A DNA stretch of 28,903 nucleotides, from contig CAUBMI010000022.1 of assembly GCA_958436995.1 (NCBI GenBank), positions 1-28,903 on the forward strand. The letters are read 5' to 3'. Positions 7,325-14,188 of the stretch are shown here, one piece after another. The notes below the pieces were generated by a model. It saw only the letters and a list, made by a program, of their open reading frames with translations, was not told the origin of the DNA and searched no databases. The position numbers and the translations under genes are program-made. This DNA comes from an uncultured Collinsella sp. (GTDB lineage Bacteria > Actinomycetota > Coriobacteriia > Coriobacteriales > Coriobacteriaceae). Position 1 is the stretch's first letter; every line of letters starts with the position of its first letter.

Positions 7325-8608
7325 ATGGCTGAAGAATTTGATTTCCATCCGATGTGGGAGAGCCTCGGCATGAATCTTGCCGACCACGACATGCTGCTGG
7401 GCGCCGTGGGCCAGATGTACGGCGATATGTTCTTGACGCAGAACAATCGCCCCAAGTCCACGTCCTACCTGGACTTTGTGGCCAGCAACATCTACAGCGG
7501 CCGTATTAAGGAGATGCTCGACAAGAAGGAGGCCGGCGAGGCCACCAAGATCGTCGGTTCGTTCTGCGTGTACGTGCCCGAGGAGATCGTGCTTGCCTGT
7601 GACGGCATTCCCGTTGGCCTGTGCTCGGGCGCCGATTGGGCAACGGACAAGGTCGAGGAGCACCTGCCGCGCAACACCTGTCCGCTTATCAAGAGCTTTG
7701 CCGGCTTTAAGCTGGGCGAGGTCTGCCCCTACATCGAGTCGAGTGACCTGGTGGTGGGCGAGAACACCTGCGATGGCAAGAAGAAAGCCTACGAGTTCTT
7801 TGCCATGCAAAAGAACATGTACGTCATGGATATTCCCAACGTGCACGACGAGTCGACGCTCGTGACCTGGAAGGCCGAGGTCAAGAAGCTCGCCGCCAAG
7901 ATCGAGGAAGAGTGTGGCGTCAAGATTACGCCCGAGCGTCTGAAGGCCGCCATCCACGCCGTCAATGAGAAGCGCCGCGCCCTGCAGCGCCTCGCTGCCA
8001 CGCGCGCTGCCGACCCAGCGCCCATCAGCGGTCTCGACAGCCTGCTGACCGTTCAGGCCGCCTTTATGGACGACACGCCGCGTCTGACCGGAGCCATCAA
8101 CGATATGGCGGCTGAGTGCGAGCAACGTGTCGAGGCCGGCGAGGGCGTGGCGCCCAAGGGGACCAAGCGCATCCTGTACACCGGTACGCCCATGGCTGTG
8201 CCCAACTGGAAGCTGTTCAACCTCATCGAGAAGGCCGGCGGCGTTGTGGTGGGCGAGGAGTCCTGCACGGGTTCGCGCTATTACAAGGACCTGGTCGATG
8301 AGTCCGGTGAGACGGTTGACGAGATGCTCGATGCTATCGCCGAGCGCTACTTTAAGATCAACTGCGCCGTCTTTACGCCCAACGACCAGCGTATGAAGGA
8401 CATTGTCCAGATGGCCAAGGACCTGCATGCCGACGGCATTGTCGACGTGGCTCTGCAGTTCTGCACGCTCTACGAGATGGAGTCGTTTGCCGTGGAGAAG
8501 GCTGCCGAGGAGGCAGGCATTCCGTTTATGCACATCACGACCGACTACGCCGGTGAGGATGCAGGCCAACTGCAAACCAGGATCGAGGCCTTCTTGGAAA
8601 CCATTTAG
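7325..8608 (+). CDS. Double-cubane-cluster / 2-hydroxyacyl-CoA dehydratase-like reductase, paralog 1
   Basis: 427-residue protein of the HgdB/FldC superfamily, closest in size and pattern to double-cubane-cluster proteins such as E. coli YjiM: iron-sulfur reductases that receive very low-potential electrons from an ATP-driven activase. Cysteines conserved with the neighbouring paralog include C119 (NTCPLIKS), C134 (VCPYI) and C149 (NTCDGKKKAYEF), plus FCVYVPEEI, GEESCTG and INCAVFTPND. The C-terminus TTDYAGEDAGQLQTRIEAF is the typical family ending. Start ATG 7325 follows GAGGGG. The true substrate is unknown; YjiM-type proteins reduce small molecules in vitro, and dehydration of an acyl-CoA is possible but no CoA-transferase is nearby. 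First structural gene of the cluster that runs on into selD. Confidence 0.88.
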   Translation: MAEEFDFHPMWESLGMNLADHDMLLGAVGQMYGDMFLTQNNRPKSTSYLDFVASNIYSGRIKEMLDKKEAGEATKIVGSFCVYVPEEIVLACDGIPVGLCSGADWATDKVEEHLPRNTCPLIKSFAGFKLGEVCPYIESSDLVVGENTCDGKKKAYEFFAMQKNMYVMDIPNVHDESTLVTWKAEVKKLAAKIEEECGVKITPERLKAAIHAVNEKRRALQRLAATRAADPAPISGLDSLLTVQAAFMDDTPRLTGAINDMAAECEQRVEAGEGVAPKGTKRILYTGTPMAVPNWKLFNLIEKAGGVVVGEESCTGSRYYKDLVDESGETVDEMLDAIAERYFKINCAVFTPNDQRMKDIVQMAKDLHADGIVDVALQFCTLYEMESFAVEKAAEEAGIPFMHITTDYAGEDAGQLQTRIEAFLETI

Positions 8609-8622
8609 GGCTATCCGTCCCG

Positions 8623-8726
8623 GCGGCTTTTCCAGGCACCCGATCTTGCCGTTCAAACCGTCGCTTGCGTGCGAAAGTACGCGGCGGGCCTCTTTCACGG
8701 CAACCTCGGGCACCTGGGAAAGCCGC
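8623..8726. repeat. Palindromic intergenic element, copy 1
   Basis: An imperfect palindrome of 104 bases right after the stop of paralog 1. The outer arms are 8623-8636 and 8713-8726 (13 of 14 paired), continuing inward through GGCACCCGATCTTGCCGT against ACGGCAACCTCGGGCACC. A central hairpin GCGTGC-GAAA-GTACGC sits at the tip. Copy 2 lies after paralog 2 with the same core but different, still complementary, outer arms. No T-run follows, so it is not a classical terminator. Confidence 0.8.
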
Positions 8727-8758
8727 TTCCTTGGTTGGTTAAAAGGTTTAGGAGTTAT

Positions 8759-9922
8759 ATGTCGGAAAATATTGAGCAGCCGTTGCCCAGCACGTTTGAG
8801 GAGTTCAACGAGCAGCGCAAGGCGGCGTTTATTCGCGTCAAGGATTACAAGCAGGCCGGTAATCGCCTGATCGGTTTTCTGTGCAGCTACACGCCGCTCG
8901 AGATTATCGATGCCGCGGGCGCTGCAAGTGTGGCCTTGTGCGGTACGTCCGATGAGGTGATTCCCGAGGCCGAGAAGGTGCTGCCGGCAAATCTGTGTCC
9001 GCTCATCAAATCGACGTACGGCTTTGCCTACTCGCAAAAGTGCCCGTTTACGTACTTTAGCGACATGATCATCGGCGAGACCACCTGCGACGGCAAGAAG
9101 AAGATGTACGAGCTGCTCAACGAGCTCAAGCGCACGCACATTCTGCATCTTCCGCAGGGCCGCGATCGCGCTTATGAGCGTGAGGGCTGGTACGAGGAGT
9201 GCCGCCTGCTCAAGGAGGAGCTCGAGAACTTCTACGGCATCACGATTACCGACGACGACCTGCGCGCCGCCGTCCGTCGTCGCAACCGCTTGCGTGCGGC
9301 CCAGCTCGAGATGTTTGCGTTGCAGGCTAACCAGCCGGCGGCCATGAGCGGCGTCGACCTGATGAGCACGATGTTTGCCGGTACGTTCAGCTTTGATATT
9401 GAGGCCTATACGGAGCAGCTGGAGCAAAAGGTCGCCAAGCTGCGCGAGGCCTACGACGCGGGCGAGCGCCCGGTTGCGGCGGATGCCAAGCGCATCCTGA
9501 TCACCGGCTGCCCTGTGGGCGGCGTGATTAACAAGATCGGTCGCACCATCGAGTCCAACGGCGGCGTGGTCGTGTGCATGGACGATTGCTCGGGCGAGCG
9601 CACGGCTGCCATGATGGTCGACCCGGACGCGCCCGATATCCTGCGCGCCATCGCCGACCGCTACCTTGACATCAACTGCTCGGTCATGACGCCCAACGAC
9701 GGTCGTATGGAAAACACGCTGGCCATGTGCGAGAAGTATCATGTCGATGGCGTAGTGGAGAGCGTGCTGCAGGCGTGCCACACCTTTAACGTGGAGAGTG
9801 CGCGCATGCAGGAGGCTGTCGAGGGTGCGGGTATTCCGTATATGAAGATCGAGACCGACTACAGCAACGGCGACATGGGCCAGATTGAGACGCGCATCGC
9901 CGCCTTTATCGAAACCCTCTGA
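8759..9922 (+). CDS. Double-cubane-cluster / 2-hydroxyacyl-CoA dehydratase-like reductase, paralog 2
   Basis: 387 residues, same family as the gene at 7325 and close in length to YjiM-type proteins. The cysteines line up with the same spacing: C80 (NLCPLIKS), C95 (KCPFTYFSD), C110 (TTCDGKKKMYEL), 15 residues apart as in paralog 1. FLCSYTPLEI, DDCSGERT, INCSVMTPND and LQACHTFNVES are also shared, so both copies look able to hold a cluster. An in-frame start 30 codons upstream is rejected: that stretch is the palindromic element, and AGGAG at 8750-8754 points to ATG 8759. Known double-cubane proteins are homodimers while HgdA/HgdB are heterodimers, so the two paralogs could pair with each other. 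Substrate unknown. Confidence 0.88.
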   Translation: MSENIEQPLPSTFEEFNEQRKAAFIRVKDYKQAGNRLIGFLCSYTPLEIIDAAGAASVALCGTSDEVIPEAEKVLPANLCPLIKSTYGFAYSQKCPFTYFSDMIIGETTCDGKKKMYELLNELKRTHILHLPQGRDRAYEREGWYEECRLLKEELENFYGITITDDDLRAAVRRRNRLRAAQLEMFALQANQPAAMSGVDLMSTMFAGTFSFDIEAYTEQLEQKVAKLREAYDAGERPVAADAKRILITGCPVGGVINKIGRTIESNGGVVVCMDDCSGERTAAMMVDPDAPDILRAIADRYLDINCSVMTPNDGRMENTLAMCEKYHVDGVVESVLQACHTFNVESARMQEAVEGAGIPYMKIETDYSNGDMGQIETRIAAFIETL

Positions 9923-10026
9923 CGTCTGAGGCACCCGACCTTCCGGCTCCAACCCTCCTCGCGTACCTTGAGTACGCTTCGTCGGGCTTGTCGCTCGGAA
10001 TCTCGGGCACCTCAGACGCCAGAGGG
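9915..10026. repeat. Palindromic intergenic element, copy 2
   Basis: A 112-base imperfect palindrome that begins inside the last codons of paralog 2. Outer arms 9915-9931 and 10010-10026 pair over 17 bases with one mismatch. The inner core GGCACCCGACCTTCCG against CGGAATCTCGGGCACC matches copy 1 (8623-8726). The central hairpin is GCGTAC-CTTGA-GTACGC. Outer arms differ in sequence from copy 1 but keep pairing. Confidence 0.8.
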
Positions 10027-10081
10027 CCGTTGTTGCAGCAGTGTCTGATCGTTTGATTTTCTTGCTGATTAGGAGAGAGCC

Positions 10082-10846
10082 ATGATAGGGATCGGGATCG
10101 ATATCGGGTCTACGGCGGCTAAGGCTGCTGTGGTCGATGGGGAGGGTTCGGTGGCGTGGACGTGCGTGCAGCCAACCGGGTTCTCCTCGGTCGATGCTTC
10201 CGAGCGGCTGCGCGAGGCACTGGCAGCGGCCGGCTATGACGTGACAGCCGACGACGTGCGCGTGATCGCGACTGGCTACGGTCGCATCGCGGTGCCCTAT
10301 GCGCACAAGGTCGTGACCGAGATCACCTGCCACGGCACCGGTGCCGTGCGCCTGTTTGGCGATCACGGCACGGTGATCGACGTGGGCGGCCAGGACACCA
10401 AGGTCATTCAGCTTGAAAGTGGCCGCGTGGCCAAGTTTGCCATGAACGACAAGTGCGCCGCCGGCACGGGGCGCTTTTTGGAGATCATGGCCGACCGCCT
10501 AGGCATTTCCCAGCAGCAGATGGCCGACCTGGCGCGTTCCGGCGAGCCTACCAAGATCAGCAGCATGTGCACGGTGTTTGCCGAAAGCGAGGTTATCAGC
10601 CTGATCGGTCGCGGTGAGCCGCGCGAGAACATCGCACGTGGCGTGATCGACAGCGTGGTCTCGCGCGTGGCGACCATGGCCGGGCAGGCCGCAGGCGCCC
10701 CGTACTACCTGACCGGTGGCCTGTGCGAGAACGCCTTCGTGGTGGAGCGGTTGGGCGAGCTACTGGGGTCGCCGGTGACCACCTCGCCCCAGGCTCGCTT
10801 TGCCGGTGCCATCGGCGCGGCGATTCGCGCGCAGGCGCTCAATTAA
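10082..10846 (+). CDS. ATP-dependent activase of 2-hydroxyacyl-CoA dehydratase/double-cubane proteins (BadF/BcrA family, YjiL-like)
   Basis: 254-residue ASKHA-fold ATPase that uses ATP hydrolysis to push one electron at very low potential into its partner reductase. The phosphate loop IGIDIGSTAAKAAVVD is at residues 2-17, a second nucleotide motif VIDVGGQDTKVI at about 99-110. Two cysteines that bridge a single [4Fe-4S] cluster between the subunits of the homodimer are present: C125 in NDKCAAGTGRF and C163 in SSMCTVFAESE. AGGAGAG at 10071-10077 supports ATG 10082. It lies directly after the two reductase paralogs, the arrangement seen in E. coli yjiML, and 70 bases before selD. Length is normal for the family. 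Confidence 0.95.
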   Translation: MIGIGIDIGSTAAKAAVVDGEGSVAWTCVQPTGFSSVDASERLREALAAAGYDVTADDVRVIATGYGRIAVPYAHKVVTEITCHGTGAVRLFGDHGTVIDVGGQDTKVIQLESGRVAKFAMNDKCAAGTGRFLEIMADRLGISQQQMADLARSGEPTKISSMCTVFAESEVISLIGRGEPRENIARGVIDSVVSRVATMAGQAAGAPYYLTGGLCENAFVVERLGELLGSPVTTSPQARFAGAIGAAIRAQALN

Positions 10847-10875
10847 TGCATCCGCCCCAGGCTCGCATTCATGCG

Positions 10876-10881
10876 TATACT
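10876..10881 (+). promoter_or_regulatory. Possible internal promoter before selD
   Basis: A TATACT hexamer lies 36 bases before the selD start codon, like the -10 candidates before moeA and brnQ. No good -35 is visible 16-18 bases upstream. The selenium genes may instead be transcribed from the cluster promoter. Confidence 0.3.
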
Positions 10882-10916
10882 GGGAGAAAATGATTGACCG
10901 ATGAGAGGAGGTATCG

Positions 10917-11966
10917 ATGGCTGACGATCAGATTAAGCTCACGTCTATGACTGCCGCGAGCGGTTGAGCCGCTAAGTTGGCTCCTGGAGCCCTCGCCCAG
11001 GTCCTGGGCGACTTACCCAATGTGCATAACGACAACCTGCTCGTGGGGTTCGATACCTCCGACGATGCGAGCGTCTTTCGCGTTGGCGACAACTTGGGCC
11101 TCGTGCAGTCCATCGACTTCTTCCCGCCGATGGTCGATGACCCGTTTCTGTTTGGTCAGATCGCCGCGGCCAACTCGCTTTCGGACATCTACGCCATGGG
11201 CGGGCGGCCGAGCCATGCCATGAACCTGCTGTGCATACCTAACTGCCTGGGCGTCGAGGTTGCCGGCCAGATTTTGGCGGGTGGCGCCGACAAGTGCGTC
11301 GAGGCTGGCTGCACCATCGCGGGCGGCCACACCATCAACGACGACGAGCCCAAGTACGGCCTGTCCGTGAGCGGTTTTGTGCCACTCGACCGCATGCTCG
11401 CCAACAGCGGTGCGCGCGTGGGCGATGTCCTACTGCTGACCAAGGCGATCGGCTCGGGCATTATCACCACGGCCATTAAGGGCGAGCTCATCGAGCAGGA
11501 CGAGGCCGCAGCCATGTTTGACTCGATGCGCACCCTCAACGAGGCGCCGATTCGTCTGGCCGAGGGACTCGAGCTTCACGGCTGTACCGACGTCACGGGC
11601 TTTGGCCTGATCGGGCATGCGTGCGAGATTGCCGAGGGCTCGGGCGTGCAGATTGAGCTTGCGTCAGGGGCCGTACCGCTCTTTGACCAGGTGCTCGACA
11701 TGGCGCGTCTTGGCATTATCCCAGCCGGCGCCTACCGCAACCAGGACTTCTTTGGCCCCCGCGTGGCGGCCGACGATGACCTGGAACCGGGCATGTTGGA
11801 TGCGCTGTACGATCCGCAGACCTCGGGCGGCCTGCTCATCGCGGCGCCTGCTGCCGATGTGGATGAGCTTTCGCGTCGTCTGCATGCCGAAGGACGTATC
11901 GCCGCCGTCGTCGGTCGCGTGTGCGAGCCGGTGCCAGGCGGCCCTGCCGTCCGCGTTGCCCGTTAA
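10917..11966 (+). CDS. selD: Selenide, water dikinase (selenophosphate synthetase), a selenoprotein with Sec17
   Basis: Makes selenophosphate from selenide and ATP, the selenium donor for selenocysteine, selenouridine and the labile Mo-bound selenium cofactor. The reading frame runs from ATG 10917 (AGGAGG six bases upstream) through an in-frame TGA at 10965-10967 to the stop at 11964-11966: 349 residues, the normal SelD length. Around the TGA the peptide reads TAASG-U-AAKLAPG, the known SelD active-site position where Cys or Sec occurs, with the essential Lys at 20. Downstream the conserved SelD blocks are intact (DFFPPMVDDPFLFGQIAAAN, GGHTINDDEPKYGLSV, TDVTGFGLIGHA, DPQTSGGLLIA). An annotation pipeline reading TGA as stop would start the gene near 10977 and lose the active site. 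The genome must therefore also carry selA, selB and selC, which are not in this window. Confidence 0.95.
10994..11010 (+). promoter_or_regulatory. Bacterial SECIS hairpin candidate for selD Sec17
   Basis: Perfect 7-bp stem CGCCCAG (10994-11000) with CTGGGCG (11004-11010) and loop GTC. The loop lies 33 bases after the UGA, has G as its first base, and so fits the bacterial SECIS rules (small loop with G in the first two positions, 16-37 bases from the UGA). A nearer hairpin GGCTC-CTG-GAGCC (10979-10991) is at the lower distance limit but has no G in the first two loop positions. SelB would bind the chosen one. Confidence 0.6.
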
Positions 11967-11990
11967 CGACACGTTTATCGAACTATGCAC

Positions 11991-12002
11991 CGTTCTAGAA
12001 CG
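11991..12002. other. 12-bp perfect palindrome between selD and yedF
   Basis: CGTTCTAGAACG lies in the 59-base gap, 23 bases before the yedF start. It could be a small operator or chance; no -10/-35 pair is seen around it. Confidence 0.3.
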
Positions 12003-12025
12003 ATTTATTCGAAAGGAAAAAAGCT

Positions 12026-12652
12026 ATGTCTACCAAGATTGAAGTCAATGCCATGGGCGATGCCTGCCCGCTGCCCGTCGTCAAGACGCTCAAAGCTCTG
12101 AAGCAGCTCGATGGCGAGGGCGCCGTCGTGACCTCGGTCGACAACGAGACCGCCGTCAAGAACATCTCCAAGATGGCGCAGGAGAAAGGCTGCACGGCCT
12201 CGGTCGAGAAGGTTTCTGACGCCGAGTGGCACGTGACCGTGGCGACCTCTGGCGCCGTTGCCATGGCCGATCCCGAGCAGGATGGCGCTGCCTTCTGTGA
12301 TGCCAGCGCCGGCAAGGGCAGGCTCGTCATTTCCGTCTACACCGACTGCATGGGCCGTGGCGACGACGAGCTGGGCCACAAGCTCATGAAGGCGTTTATC
12401 TTTGCCGTGACGCAGCAGGAGGAGCTGCCCGCGACCATGCTGTTCTACAACGGCGGCGCCAAGCTCACCGTTGAGGGCTCGCCGGTGCTCGACGACCTGA
12501 AGGGCCTGGCCGAGCAGGGCGTCGAGATTCTCACCTGTGGTACCTGCCTCGACCACTATGGCATTAAAGACCAGCTTGCGGTGGGCGAGGTCACCAACAT
12601 GTACGTGATCGTGGAGAAGATGGAGCAGGCCGTGCGCGTCGTGCGCCCGTAG
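12026..12652 (+). CDS. yedF: Selenium metabolism protein YedF
   Basis: 208-residue cytoplasmic protein with two parts. Residues 1-75 are a TusA/SirA-like sulfur-carrier domain with the CPxP motif (DACPLPVVKTLKAL, Cys14). Residues about 95-208 are a DsrE-like domain with a cysteine pair in LTCGTCLDHYG. This two-domain form is the YedF type found next to selD in selenium-using anaerobes. Its exact reaction is not settled; the carrier cysteine suggests persulfide or selenide transfer. AAGGA before ATG 12026 supports the start. It lies between selD and a DUF3343 gene, giving the standard partnership. Confidence 0.93.
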   Translation: MSTKIEVNAMGDACPLPVVKTLKALKQLDGEGAVVTSVDNETAVKNISKMAQEKGCTASVEKVSDAEWHVTVATSGAVAMADPEQDGAAFCDASAGKGRLVISVYTDCMGRGDDELGHKLMKAFIFAVTQQEELPATMLFYNGGAKLTVEGSPVLDDLKGLAEQGVEILTCGTCLDHYGIKDQLAVGEVTNMYVIVEKMEQAVRVVRP

Positions 12653-12671
12653 CGTATTGGTTGGAGTTGCC

Positions 12672-12923
12672 ATGAGGGAGAAGCGCCCGGCGCTTGTCAT
12701 CACGTTTCCCACCACGGCGGCCGCCATGGGCTGCGAGTCCCTGTGCATCGAGCGCGGCCTTCCCGGGCGAACGATTCCCGTGCCCGGGGAGGTCGCTGCC
12801 GGCTGTGGTCTGGCGTGGAAAGCGTTGCCTGCCGATGAGGAGCTGCTGCGCGGCGAACTCGCCGCGGCGGGCGTTCCCACCGAGGGCTATACCGTGATTG
12901 ATATGTGGGAGGTCGTGCGATGA
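12672..12923 (+). CDS. DUF3343 putative Se/S carrier-like protein
   Basis: 83-residue small protein of the DUF3343 family, which travels with yedF, selD and a cysteine-desulfurase-like gene. Characteristic features are the LVITFPTTAAAMGCE start, a central GLPGRTIPVPGEVAAGCGLAWK-type block with Cys45 as the likely carrier cysteine, and a C-terminal YTVIDMWEV strand. An in-frame TTG (12657) is rejected because TTGGAG (12661-12666) is well placed for ATG 12672. Its stop overlaps the next start (ATGA), so translation of the pair is coupled. The molecular role is inferred from neighbours only. Confidence 0.88.
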   Translation: MREKRPALVITFPTTAAAMGCESLCIERGLPGRTIPVPGEVAAGCGLAWKALPADEELLRGELAAAGVPTEGYTVIDMWEVVR

Positions 12924-14062
12924 TCTACCTGGATAACGCGGCGACGACCATGCACAAGCCGCAGACGGTCATCGATGCCGTGACGCAGGCGATGTGCTCG
13001 CTCGGCAATGCCGGGCGCGGCGCCACGTCGGGTGCCCTCGATGCCGCTCGTACGATTCACGGTTGCCGTGCCAAGCTCGCGCGCCTTTTAGGTTGCCCGA
13101 GGGCGGACCATGTGTGCTTTACGCCCAACTCTACGGCGGCGCTCAACACCGCCATCTGTGGCGTGGTGCGCCCCGGCGACCGCGTGGTCACGACGGTGCT
13201 CGAGCACAACTCCGTGCTACGTCCGCTCAATCGCTTGGCGGCAGAGCAGGGTGTGACGGTTGAGCATGCGGGTTGCGACGCGAACGGCGCGCTCGACTAC
13301 GACGAGCTCGAGCGGCTAGTCACGCCCGGTACGCGTGCCGTGGTGGTGACGCACGCCTCAAATGTGACCGGCAACGCGGTCGACATTGCGCGCGTGGCGG
13401 CCATGGCCCATGCGGCCGGTGCGCTGGTGATCGTCGATGCCTCTCAGTCTGCCGGCACGGCGCGTATCGATATGCATGCCATGGGGCTCGACATTGTGTG
13501 CTTTACCGGCCACAAGGGGCTCATGGGACCCCAAGGCACCGGCGGCCTGGCCGTGGCGGAGGGCATTGACGTGTCTCCGTGGGCCATGGGCGGCACGGGC
13601 GTGCACAGCTTTGACCCACTGCAGCCACTTGAGTGGCCCACGCGTCTTGAGGCGGGCACGCTCAACGGCCACGGCATCGCGGGACTTTCTGCCGGTCTCG
13701 ACTTTATCGAGGCGCAAGGCGGGGTCGAGGCGATTACGGCGCATGAGCGCTCGCTTGCAGAGCGCTTCCTCGCCGGTGCTCGCGAAATCCCCGGCATTGC
13801 GCTCTACGGTGCGTTTGACCAGCCCGTGCGCTCGGCGATCGTCTCACTCAACGTGGGTGATATCGACTCGGCCGAGATCTCGGACGCGCTCATGCAAGGG
13901 TGGGGGATTGCGACGCGCCCCGGTGCCCATTGCGCTCCGCTCATGCACCGTGCGCTGGGAACCGAGCGCCAGGGCGTGGTTCGGTTCTCGTTTGGTTACT
14001 TCAATACGGCCGAGGAAGTCGACATGGCGATTGAGGCTCTGCGCGATTTGAGCTGCGATTAG
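12920..14062 (+). CDS. Class V aminotransferase-fold cysteine desulfurase / selenocysteine lyase-like protein
   Basis: 380-residue PLP enzyme. MIYLDNAATT opens the chain as in NifS/CsdB proteins; VIVDASQSAGT supplies the cofactor aspartate; Lys199 in FTGHKGLMGPQGTG is the PLP lysine; Cys338 in RPGAHCAPL is at the catalytic cysteine position. It matches the desulfurase subfamily repeatedly found beside yedF and selD, where it probably mobilises sulfur or selenium from (seleno)cysteine. The annotated frame can begin five codons earlier, but GGGAGG (12907-12912) and the ATGA overlap with the DUF3343 stop favour ATG 12920. Last gene of the selenium unit; no terminator is evident behind it. Preference for selenocysteine over cysteine cannot be read from the sequence. 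Confidence 0.92.
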   Translation: MIYLDNAATTMHKPQTVIDAVTQAMCSLGNAGRGATSGALDAARTIHGCRAKLARLLGCPRADHVCFTPNSTAALNTAICGVVRPGDRVVTTVLEHNSVLRPLNRLAAEQGVTVEHAGCDANGALDYDELERLVTPGTRAVVVTHASNVTGNAVDIARVAAMAHAAGALVIVDASQSAGTARIDMHAMGLDIVCFTGHKGLMGPQGTGGLAVAEGIDVSPWAMGGTGVHSFDPLQPLEWPTRLEAGTLNGHGIAGLSAGLDFIEAQGGVEAITAHERSLAERFLAGAREIPGIALYGAFDQPVRSAIVSLNVGDIDSAEISDALMQGWGIATRPGAHCAPLMHRALGTERQGVVRFSFGYFNTAEEVDMAIEALRDLSCD

Positions 14063-14099
14063 ACCAACCTTTTGCGCCCTTAGATAAACCGTTTGCGCT

Positions 14100-14184
14100 A
14101 CCTTCCCGCATTGTCGCTTATACAGGGTAATGTGAAATGATGGCCCACTCTGGGACTCTGTATCTTTGCGAATTGCGGGAAGGT
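14100..14184 (+). promoter_or_regulatory. Inverted repeat that could mask the ribosome-binding site of the giant surface-protein gene
   Basis: ACCTTCCCGCA (14100-14110) is perfectly complementary to TGCGGGAAGGT (14174-14184), and pairing continues imperfectly inward. The right arm contains the ribosome-binding site GGGAAGG (14177-14183), five bases from ATG 14189. If the transcript starts upstream of 14100, for example by read-through from the selenium genes, the site would be buried. No clear promoter is seen in this 126-base gap; TTATAC at 14118-14123 is a weak -10 candidate that would leave the left arm untranscribed. Confidence 0.5.
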
Positions 14185-14188
14185 TCCT

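Noticed and set aside
7066..7332. 88-codon + strand frame overlapping the start of the first double-cubane gene
   Set aside because: Poor start context, no recognisable content, and it overlaps the gene at 7325 and the structured leader.
8623..10026. The two palindromes as ordinary intrinsic terminators
   Set aside because: No T-run follows either stem, the stems are much longer than usual, and both lie within a co-directional gene cluster.
6992..10366. 1124-codon open frame on the minus strand opposite the double-cubane genes and activase
   Set aside because: It spans several + strand genes and their gaps and has no recognisable domains. Such frames arise from the strong GC bias at third positions of the real genes.
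10966..11966. selD as a shorter gene starting near 10977, or as a pseudogene broken by TGA
   Set aside because: The upstream part has its own ribosome-binding site and the conserved SelD N-terminus, and the TGA is exactly at the known Sec position.
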